A stretch of DNA of 33,025 nt from Planctomycetota bacterium (GTDB lineage Bacteria > Planctomycetota > UBA1135 > GCA-002686595): NCBI GenBank assembly GCA_028278425.1, contig JANQEJ010000162.1:1-33025 (forward strand). The letters run 5' to 3'. The first letter of the stretch is position 1; each line of letters opens with the position of its first letter. This document shows, one piece after another, positions 23,149 to 29,281 of this stretch. Made by a program: the position numbers and the translations under genes. The notes beneath the pieces are model-generated. The model saw only the letters and a list, made by a program, of their open reading frames with translations. It did no database searches and was not told where the DNA came from.

Positions 23149-23345
23149 GGCGAAGGGGCCCGGCCCCCCGCGGCACCAAGCCCCCATGCAACCCCGCTGG
23201 ACCAGCTCCGACGACGAGCTCCTGCTCAAGGAACGCATCCTCGGCGGCGACCGCGCCGCCGCGGAGACCTTCTTCGAGCGGCACCTCGACTCGCTCTACG
23301 AGTTCGTCCACTACCGGGTCGGGGGCGACCGCGGGGCGGCGGAGG
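23149..23345 (+). repeat. Direct repeat, copy B (intact ECF gene start)
   Basis: The intact counterpart of 10917-11093, covering the leader and the first 53 codons of the sigma gene. Same orientation as copy A, 12.2 kb apart. Confidence 0.9.
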
Positions 23346-23794
23346 ACGTGGTCCAGGACACGATGCTCGTCGCGATCCAGGGGCTCGCGGGCTTCGACGG
23401 CCGCTCGACCCTCCACACCTGGCTCTGCGGGATCGCCAAGAACAAGATCCGGGCGCTCCGGCGCAAGCGGCGGCCGAAGCTGATGGAGGACGTCCTCGCC
23501 GAGGCGGACGCCGAGATCCACTCCATCCTCGCCGCGGTCGACTCGGAGCCGCTCCCCGACTGGGTGCTCGAGCGCGAGGAGACCCAGGAGATCGTCGGGG
23601 CGACGTTGTCGTCCCTGCCGCCGGACTACCGCGCGGCGCTGGTCGACAAGTACGTCGAGGGCCTGTCCGTCGCCGACATCGCGAAGAAGAGCGGCCGCGG
23701 CGAGAAGGCCGCCGAGTCGATGCTGCACCGCGCGCGGCTCTCGTTCGCGCGCGTCTTCCAGCTCCTCTCGAAGCGCCGGGAGGGCTTCGAATGA
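23186..23794 (+). CDS. ECF-type RNA polymerase sigma factor (second)
   Basis: The protein has 202 residues. Region 2 runs from about 25 to 95 (AAAETFFERHLDSLYEFVHY, AAEDVVQDTMLVAIQGL, LHTWLCGIAKNKIRALRRKR). Region 4 runs from about 145 to 195 (LSSLPPDYRAALVDKYVEGL, VADIAKKSGRGEKAAESMLH). It is clearly diverged from the ECF factor at 9898 despite equal length. The ATG at 23186 is preserved in the partial copy at 10952, which supports the region's homology but not the start itself. No zinc-finger anti-sigma follows. Instead the next gene, overlapping by 4 nt (ATGA), encodes a membrane protein with a FecR-like domain that may serve as the anti-sigma or sensor. The operon likely controls cell-envelope functions (inference from the downstream exported proteins). 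Confidence 0.9.
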   Translation: MQPRWTSSDDELLLKERILGGDRAAAETFFERHLDSLYEFVHYRVGGDRGAAEDVVQDTMLVAIQGLAGFDGRSTLHTWLCGIAKNKIRALRRKRRPKLMEDVLAEADAEIHSILAAVDSEPLPDWVLEREETQEIVGATLSSLPPDYRAALVDKYVEGLSVADIAKKSGRGEKAAESMLHRARLSFARVFQLLSKRREGFE

Positions 23795-26349
23795 GCCCGA
23801 ACGGCAAGGTCCTCGACCGCAACCTCTCTTTGCTGCTCAAGCGGGCCTACGTGCCCGCTTTGCCGCGTCCGGCCTTCCGCGCCGAGCTCCTGGCGACGTG
23901 CCTGGGGGAAGTCTCCCGCGCGCGCGGGCCGCGGCCGGTGCCGCGCTTTCTCGCGCCGCTCGCCGCGGCGGCGGCGGTGCTGCTCCTCATTTGGGCGGGC
24001 TTCGCCCTCTTCGGTCCGAGCGCGACGAAGGAAGAGCCCCTCACGGCGGCGACGTTGCTCCAGCGCGGCGAGGTCGCGCTGCGCTTCGACGGCGAGCCGA
24101 CCTGGCGCGCCGCGACGGCGGAGGAGCTCACCGGCGGCGTCCCGCTCGAAGCGGGCGTGCTCGAAGCCGCGACGCCCGCCGCGGCCGCCGTGCGCGTCGA
24201 CGCGGAGGCCGCGGCCGTCGAGCTTCAGCACGCGAGCCGCGCGCGCGTCGGGCCGCGCGCATCCGAGAACGAGATGGCGGTCCGCCTGATCCGCGGCGGC
24301 GTGCGCGTCGCCGTCTCCGCGACGAGCCCGCGGTGGTGGCTCGAGAGCGACGAAGGCGAGCTCCGGCTCGACGTCGGGACCGTGGTCGCTTCGCTCGAAG
24401 CGGGAACGCTGCGCGTGCGCGTCGTCGACGGCCAAGCCTGGCGCCTCGACGCGGAAGGCGAGGTCCTGCTCGCCGCCGGCGCCGAGTTGGTCCTGCGCGA
24501 CGGCCGCGTGATCGAGGAGCCGGGCGCGATCGTCGCGGGCGGCGCGGACACCGAGCGCCGTCCGGTCGAGTCGGGGGAGCCCGCCGCCGAGACCGCGGAG
24601 CCCGAGGTCCCCGCGCCCGCGCCGGTCCGCGGCGCCGCGGTGCGCGGGCGGGTGACGGACGCCGAAACCGGCGAGCCGCTCGAGAGCTTCCGGGTCTTCC
24701 TCCTGCTCGACCGCGAGGTGCCCGAGGTGGACGAGCCGGACGTGCGCGCCTTCGAGGCCGAGGACGGCGCGTTCCTGTGGGACGGCCTCAGGCCCGACGA
24801 CTACCACGTCTACGTCTCCGCGAAGGGCCGCGCGCAGTTCCACGCCGGGCGGCACACGCTGGTCGAAGGCGTGCCGCTCGAGGTCGACGCGCGCATGGTC
24901 GCGGGCGGCACCGTGCGCGGCTGGGTGCTCGAGGCCGCGAACGAGGCGCCGATCCCCGACGCGTCGGTCGTGGCGGAGACCGAGGCGCCCTCCAAGGTGC
25001 TGCCGCTGCACCCGCCCGCCGCCGGGGGAATCGAGTGGCTCGTCCACGCGACCGACGCCGGCCCGGACGGCGCCTTCACGCTCCCCCACCTGAACGCCGG
25101 CGAGCAGATCGTGCGCGTCTCCGCGCCGGGCTTCGCCCCGGCGTGGGTGGCCGTCGACGTCGCTTCCGACGCGACGCGCGACGACCTGATCGTCCGGCTA
25201 AAGCCGCAGAGCGGCGTGCGCGGGCGCGTGACCGGCGAGGACGGCGCGCCCAAGCAGGGCGCGGTCATCCTGGCCGCCGTCACCGACGACGGGACCGCCG
25301 AGCCGAAGCTCTTCTCCTATGCGCGGGGCGTGACCGACGAGAACGGCCGCTACGAGATCGGCGACCTCTCGGCGGGCTTCTTCATGCTGATCCACTGGGA
25401 GTCGATGGCCGCGATGGCCTCGGGCGTCCCGCCGGTCCTGCGGCCGGTCTTCCTGGGCGACGCCGAGTTCGCGACGGTCGACTTCCTCGGCGACACCGGC
25501 GGCATCCGGCTCAGCGGCACGTTCCGCGACCGCGAAGGGAAGCCCGTGCCGCACGTGAAGTTCTCGCTGTTCGACGAGGAGATCGACGATCAGAACCCCG
25601 ACTGGCAGGCGGGCTCTTCGGACGAGGAGGGTCGCTATGAAGCCGTCGTCGAGGCGCCCGGCACCTACTTCTTCCTGGTGACGTACGGCATGGGCGAAAA
25701 GCTCGTCCTTACCGAACGGGTCGAGATACCGGAGGGCGTGACCGAGGTCGAGCACGACGTGCGGATGTGGGGCGGCGAAATCCACGGCCGCATCACGCGC
25801 GGCGAGGACGGCTCTCCGCTGCGCAACGCGGCCGTGATCCTGCTCGCCGGCACCGGGGACGACACGATCTTCGCCGGACGCGTCTTCGTCGACGCCGACG
25901 GGGGGTACTCGTTCGACGGCCTGCGCGGCGGCACCTACGTCGTCGCGGCGGCGACCTACACCGGCGAGGACTACGGCCTGGAGGTCTCCGCGGGGCTCGA
26001 GCTCGCCGAGTCCGGCCCCGAGGAAGCGCCCCAGCGGTTGAACGCGGATCTCGCGCTGTACCCCGGCGGCCGGCTGCGCATCCAAACCGTCGACCCGAGC
26101 GGAGCTCCGCTCGCCGGCGTCTACGTCACGGTCGTCGACCAGGACGACCAACCGATCTGGTTCAGCCAGCAACAGGACACCGACCTCGACGGTCGGGCAC
26201 TCGCCACGGGCCTGAAGCCCGGGCTCTTCCGCGTGCGCGGCGTCAAGGACGGCTGGGAGCCCGGCGAGGCCGAGCTCCGCGTCGTCGCAGGCGTTGCCAC
26301 CGACGCGCGCATCACCCTCACACCGATTCTCGAAGACCAAGACCGATGA
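23791..26349 (+). CDS. Membrane-anchored FecR-like protein with six carboxypeptidase-regulatory-like repeats
   Basis: The protein has 852 residues. The first 50 residues are cytoplasmic and basic, and one membrane helix follows at about 53-75 (FLAPLAAAAAVLLLIWAGFA). Residues about 95-250 form a FecR-like beta domain (LRVRVVDGQAWRLDAEGEVL and LAAGAELVLRDGRV are typical). A Glu/Pro/Ala linker leads to six beta-sandwich repeats starting near residues 281, 371, 474, 570, 661 and 759, each opening with a motif such as VRGRVTDAETGEPLESFRVF or IHGRITRGEDGSPLRNAAVI. Such CarboxypepD_reg-like domains bind proteins or glycans at cell surfaces. The N-terminal tail facing the sigma factor plus a periplasmic FecR domain is the layout of transmembrane anti-sigma regulators, but here it is fused to a long extracytoplasmic stalk. 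It overlaps both neighbours by 4 nt. Confidence 0.85.
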   Translation: MSPNGKVLDRNLSLLLKRAYVPALPRPAFRAELLATCLGEVSRARGPRPVPRFLAPLAAAAAVLLLIWAGFALFGPSATKEEPLTAATLLQRGEVALRFDGEPTWRAATAEELTGGVPLEAGVLEAATPAAAAVRVDAEAAAVELQHASRARVGPRASENEMAVRLIRGGVRVAVSATSPRWWLESDEGELRLDVGTVVASLEAGTLRVRVVDGQAWRLDAEGEVLLAAGAELVLRDGRVIEEPGAIVAGGADTERRPVESGEPAAETAEPEVPAPAPVRGAAVRGRVTDAETGEPLESFRVFLLLDREVPEVDEPDVRAFEAEDGAFLWDGLRPDDYHVYVSAKGRAQFHAGRHTLVEGVPLEVDARMVAGGTVRGWVLEAANEAPIPDASVVAETEAPSKVLPLHPPAAGGIEWLVHATDAGPDGAFTLPHLNAGEQIVRVSAPGFAPAWVAVDVASDATRDDLIVRLKPQSGVRGRVTGEDGAPKQGAVILAAVTDDGTAEPKLFSYARGVTDENGRYEIGDLSAGFFMLIHWESMAAMASGVPPVLRPVFLGDAEFATVDFLGDTGGIRLSGTFRDREGKPVPHVKFSLFDEEIDDQNPDWQAGSSDEEGRYEAVVEAPGTYFFLVTYGMGEKLVLTERVEIPEGVTEVEHDVRMWGGEIHGRITRGEDGSPLRNAAVILLAGTGDDTIFAGRVFVDADGGYSFDGLRGGTYVVAAATYTGEDYGLEVSAGLELAESGPEEAPQRLNADLALYPGGRLRIQTVDPSGAPLAGVYVTVVDQDDQPIWFSQQQDTDLDGRALATGLKPGLFRVRGVKDGWEPGEAELRVVAGVATDARITLTPILEDQDR

Positions 26350-27254
26350 AGAACCTCACGCCCGTCGTCCTCGCCATCGCCGCCGCCGTCGTCGTCGTGC
26401 TCGCCGCGGAGTTCGCCCGCAGCGACCGGAAGGTCGAGGGCGCGGGCGACCCCGCCGGCCTCGAGGCCACCGTCGGCGAGCTCACGAAGACGCTCGACGC
26501 GATGCAGGCGGAGCAGGCGGAGATGCAGAAGACGCTCCGCGACCTGAGCATGCGCCCCGCGGCCCCGGCGGCGTCAGGCCGGATGCCCGTCGGCGACATC
26601 GACGCGGCGGTGGCGCGCTACATCGAGGAGAACCGGCCCGAGCTGGTCGCGAGCGCGGACCCCGCGGAGGAAGCCGCCGACCCGGACGGCATCGCGTCGA
26701 TGGACGTCCAGACCATCCTGCAGTTCCTCGGCGACGAATCGATCGACTGGATCGAGCGCGAGGAGCTCTGGCAGAAGCTGCGCGAGGCCGGCCGCCTGGA
26801 CGAGGTGCTCGCGGAGTTCGAGCGCCGGGCGGAGCTCGACCCGAACAACCCCGACGCGCAGACCGAGCTCGGCTACGCCTACATCCAGAAGATCCAGGAG
26901 GTCGGCGCGGGCGCCCTGGCCGGCAAGTGGGCGACGATGGCCGACCAGCAGTTCGACAAGGCGCTGGCGCTGGACGAGGGCCACTGGGAGGCGCGCTACA
27001 TGAAGGCGGTCTCGCTCTCGCACTGGCCGGCTTTCACCGGCAAGCAGGCGGAGGCGATCAACCAGCTCGAGAAGCTGATCGAGATCCAGGGCGGATCGGC
27101 GCCGGAGGACCACCACGCCGAGACGTATCTCACGCTCGGCAACCTCTATCTCGGCCAGGGCAAGACCGCGCTCGCCCTCGAGACCTGGGAGAAGGGCCTG
27201 GCGGTCTTCCCGTCGCACTCCGGACTCCTCGGACAGGTCGCGCAGGCCAAGTAG
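26346..27254 (+). CDS. Membrane-anchored TPR protein
   Basis: The protein has 302 residues. An uncleaved signal anchor lies at about 5-22 (TPVVLAIAAAVVVVLAAEFA), followed by a coiled coil at 35-70 (GELTKTLDAMQAEQAEMQKT). Tetratricopeptide repeats run from about 130 to the end (EELWQKLREAGRLDEVLAEF, NPDAQTELGYAYIQKIQEVG, HHAETYLTLGNLYLGQGKTA). TPRs mediate protein-protein contacts; the anchor places them in the periplasm. The start overlaps the preceding stop by 4 nt (ATGA), so it belongs to the second ECF operon. It may assemble with the FecR/CarboxypepD protein or the following barrel. No enzymatic motif is present. Confidence 0.83.
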   Translation: MKNLTPVVLAIAAAVVVVLAAEFARSDRKVEGAGDPAGLEATVGELTKTLDAMQAEQAEMQKTLRDLSMRPAAPAASGRMPVGDIDAAVARYIEENRPELVASADPAEEAADPDGIASMDVQTILQFLGDESIDWIEREELWQKLREAGRLDEVLAEFERRAELDPNNPDAQTELGYAYIQKIQEVGAGALAGKWATMADQQFDKALALDEGHWEARYMKAVSLSHWPAFTGKQAEAINQLEKLIEIQGGSAPEDHHAETYLTLGNLYLGQGKTALALETWEKGLAVFPSHSGLLGQVAQAK

Positions 27255-27281
27255 CGCGCGGGTAGCCGGTTCATCCGCGCG
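27255..27281 (+). other. Inverted repeat between the TPR and barrel genes
   Basis: CGCGCGG (27255-27261) pairs with CCGCGCG (27275-27281) around a 13-nt loop, immediately after the TPR stop. It may attenuate or stabilise the operon transcript. There is no T-run. Confidence 0.35.
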
Positions 27282-27308
27282 GAGGAGATCCCTATCCTCT
27301 GGAGCGCG

Positions 27309-28856
27309 ATGCGGCACGCGCTCCTCCCCCTCCTTCTGCTTGCGCCCGGCGCTGCCGCGCAGGACGTCGAGCTCGAGAGCGTGCCCACGCGGTGGCGCAT
27401 CACCGCCGAGCGGTTCGACGCCGACTCCACGAACGACGTCACCCTCGTCGGCGCGCACCTCGACCTCCTCGGCGTGCTCCCGGAGTATCCGGAGTTCTAC
27501 GCGGGCCTCGGCGGCTACGGAGCGGTCGAGGGTGACACCGGCGGCCTCTTCGTCGGCGGCGTGACCGCCGGGTACCTGCGCGAGCTCTACCGCGGGTTCA
27601 CGCTCGACCTGGGCTTCTTCGCCGGCGGCGGGGGCGGCGGCGACGCGGACGTCGGCTCCGGCATCATGATCCGGCCGCACGCGGCGATCGAGTACGCGGT
27701 CGGGCTCGTGGCGCTGCGGCTCGAAGCGGCGCGCGTCGAGTTTCCCGACGGCGACATCGGCGACACGCACCTGGCGCTCGGCCTGAGCCTGCCGGGCGAG
27801 ATCCTGCTCGCCCGCGACGGCGCGCCGTCCACCGCGATCCCGGAGGAGCACCTGCGCTGGCGGCGCGTGCGGCTGACGCCCGGCTTCCTCTGGCTCAACC
27901 CGGAGTCCGGGACGCGCAAGAAGACCGGCGTGCCGCTCACCGACGAGATCGGGATGGTCGGGGGCGAGCTCGACTACTTCGTCAACGACTTCGTGTACCT
28001 GCCGGTCGAAGCCTACGGCGCGGTCGCCGGCGGCGTCCCGGGCTTCGCGATGGTGCTCGGCGGCCTGGGCATCTCGCTGCCCGTCCTCGATCCGCGGATC
28101 CGCATCGAGGCGAAGGTGCTCGGCGGCGCAGCCGGCGGCGGCGACGTCGACACCGGCGGCGGTTTCGTCTACGAAGCCGCGGGCGGCCTGAGCGCGCGGC
28201 TCTCCGGCAACTTCTCGGCGCAGGTGCTCGCCGGCTACTTCGACGCCCCGGACGGCGACCTCGAGTCCGTCGTCGTCAGCGGCGGCGTGAGCTGGAACCC
28301 GCGCGCGGCCGAGCTCGGTCTGCGCTACCCGCGCTCGCGGCTCGCCGACGAGGGGCTCTCGAGCGACGACGCCGTCATCGACGGCGTGCGCGTGCAGGCG
28401 CTCAACAAGACGTACTTCCCGGCGAGCTCGGCGCGCACGCAGACCGGTTCGGACTACGACGCCTCCTTGCAACTCGTCGGAATCGGCCTCGAGAAGCCGG
28501 TCGAGGTCCTAGACGAGGCCTTCGCGCTCACCGGGCGCGTCTTCACCGGCTACGCGGGCGACATCGGCGGCTACGCGGAGCTTCTCGGCGGCGTGAAGTA
28601 CGAGATCACCCCGAACAAGCGCAAGCCGGAGCACGTGTTCACGGCCCACGCCGAAGCCGGATCGGGCGGCGGCGGCGGCGTCGACTCCGCGTCGGGCGTC
28701 ATGTACGTCTTCACCACCGGCTACCGCTACCAGTGGAAGCCGAGCGTGGCGCTCTCGATCGAGGGCGGCGCCTTCGAAGCGGACCGCGGTTCGTTCCACG
28801 GCGAGGTGCTTCAGCTCGGCATCCAGTGGAATCTGAACCGCGCGTTCAAGCGGTGA
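27309..28856 (+). CDS. Exported beta-barrel-like outer-membrane protein with three internal repeats
   Basis: The protein has 515 residues. A signal peptide (MRHALLPLLLLAPGAAAQ) has a probable cleavage after AAA. The rest alternates hydrophobic and polar residues with Gly and Tyr/Phe-rich strands, as in outer-membrane barrels. A motif of four or more Gly then D and SG-like residues occurs three times, near residues 106 (GGGGGGDADVGSG), 272 (GGGDVDTGGG) and 453 (GGGGGVDSASG). Each is followed by strands ending in an FPDGD- or FDAPDGD-like turn and a final strand pair. The three units are about 165-180 residues apart. The start ATG has GGAG 4 nt upstream. It follows the TPR gene by 54 bp and is probably the last gene of the second ECF operon. 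The substrate or role is unknown. Confidence 0.75.
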   Translation: MRHALLPLLLLAPGAAAQDVELESVPTRWRITAERFDADSTNDVTLVGAHLDLLGVLPEYPEFYAGLGGYGAVEGDTGGLFVGGVTAGYLRELYRGFTLDLGFFAGGGGGGDADVGSGIMIRPHAAIEYAVGLVALRLEAARVEFPDGDIGDTHLALGLSLPGEILLARDGAPSTAIPEEHLRWRRVRLTPGFLWLNPESGTRKKTGVPLTDEIGMVGGELDYFVNDFVYLPVEAYGAVAGGVPGFAMVLGGLGISLPVLDPRIRIEAKVLGGAAGGGDVDTGGGFVYEAAGGLSARLSGNFSAQVLAGYFDAPDGDLESVVVSGGVSWNPRAAELGLRYPRSRLADEGLSSDDAVIDGVRVQALNKTYFPASSARTQTGSDYDASLQLVGIGLEKPVEVLDEAFALTGRVFTGYAGDIGGYAELLGGVKYEITPNKRKPEHVFTAHAEAGSGGGGGVDSASGVMYVFTTGYRYQWKPSVALSIEGGAFEADRGSFHGEVLQLGIQWNLNRAFKR

Positions 28857-28911
28857 CGATTTGGCGGCGCCGAACCGAGGACGAATCAACGCGCAATCGA
28901 CAGCAAGGACA

Positions 28912-28918
28912 AGGGAGG
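28912..28918 (+). promoter_or_regulatory. Shine-Dalgarno AGGGAGG deciding the small-gene start
   Basis: It lies 7 nt before the ATG at 28926. An ATG at 28919 in another frame directly abuts it and has no proper spacing. Confidence 0.75.
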
Positions 28919-28925
28919 ATGAGCA

Positions 28926-29174
28926 ATGCAACTTGGACTTCGGTGCAGTTGTGGACACGAGCTCCACTTTAGGAATGAAGAAGTAGAGCTCCTCAAGCTA
29001 GGGATCCCGATGCTGATGACCTGCAGTTCGTGCGAGGGTCAGGTCCATGTGGCACGAGCCTCAGACAAGCTCGCGACTTACAAGGTCGCGGGAACCGTCA
29101 CTGGCGAAACAGGGAAGAAGGTCAACTTCGAGTACGACAAGACGCCGATCTCGACCTGCGACTTGCCGGCTTGA
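28926..29174 (+). CDS. Small (82-residue) zinc-ribbon-like protein
   Basis: The N-terminal CSCGHELHF and the later MTCSSCEGQVHV give a CxC and a CxxC pair about 23 residues apart, as in treble-clef or zinc-ribbon folds, with a fifth Cys near the C-terminus (STCDLP). There is no signal peptide. Base composition is lower in G+C (many AAG, CTC and TTC mixes, near 55%) than the barrel gene before it, so it belongs to the foreign-looking patch shared with the convergent SIR2 gene. A strong ribosome site supports expression. Possible roles are nucleic-acid binding or a metal-bound regulator; nothing is proven. The family is not recognised. Confidence 0.65.
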   Translation: MQLGLRCSCGHELHFRNEEVELLKLGIPMLMTCSSCEGQVHVARASDKLATYKVAGTVTGETGKKVNFEYDKTPISTCDLPA

Positions 29175-29177
29175 ACA

Positions 29178-29204
29178 TGCTCTGGTCGAAGCCTGACCAG
29201 AGCA
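29178..29204. terminator. Bidirectional terminator-type hairpin between convergent genes
   Basis: A perfect 10-bp stem, TGCTCTGGTC (29178-29187) with GACCAGAGCA (29195-29204) and a 7-nt loop, begins 4 nt after the small gene's stop. It lies in the 107-bp gap between it and the end of the SIR2 gene, so it can serve both strands. A second, 5-bp hairpin GGCAC-CTGTT-GTGCC (29266-29280) sits right after the SIR2 stop. Confidence 0.6.
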
Positions 29205-29281
29205 CTCGCTGATGCCCGGCGCCACTCCGACGATCGGCAGGAACGCGCCACGCTCGTGAGGCCGCGGCACCTGTTGTGCCC

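Larger units (their letters stand above)
22839..23185. promoter_or_regulatory. Divergent intergenic region between the giant gene and the second ECF operon
   Basis: These 347 bp carry the giant gene's ribosome site at one end and copy B of the direct repeat (from 23149) at the other. A perfect 7-bp inverted repeat, CCGATCG-CGCA-CGATCGG (23072-23089), is the best operator or hairpin candidate. GTTCCG (23103-23108) and CGGAAC (23124-23129) form a second inverted pair. The GGAAC within it resembles an ECF -35 element, but no convincing -10 follows. No small gene is evident here. Confidence 0.4.

Noticed and set aside
28919..28972. ATG at 28919 as the start of a small protein in another frame
   Set aside because: It abuts the Shine-Dalgarno with no spacing and the frame ends after 18 codons. 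The ATG at 28926 has correct spacing and a Cys-motif product.
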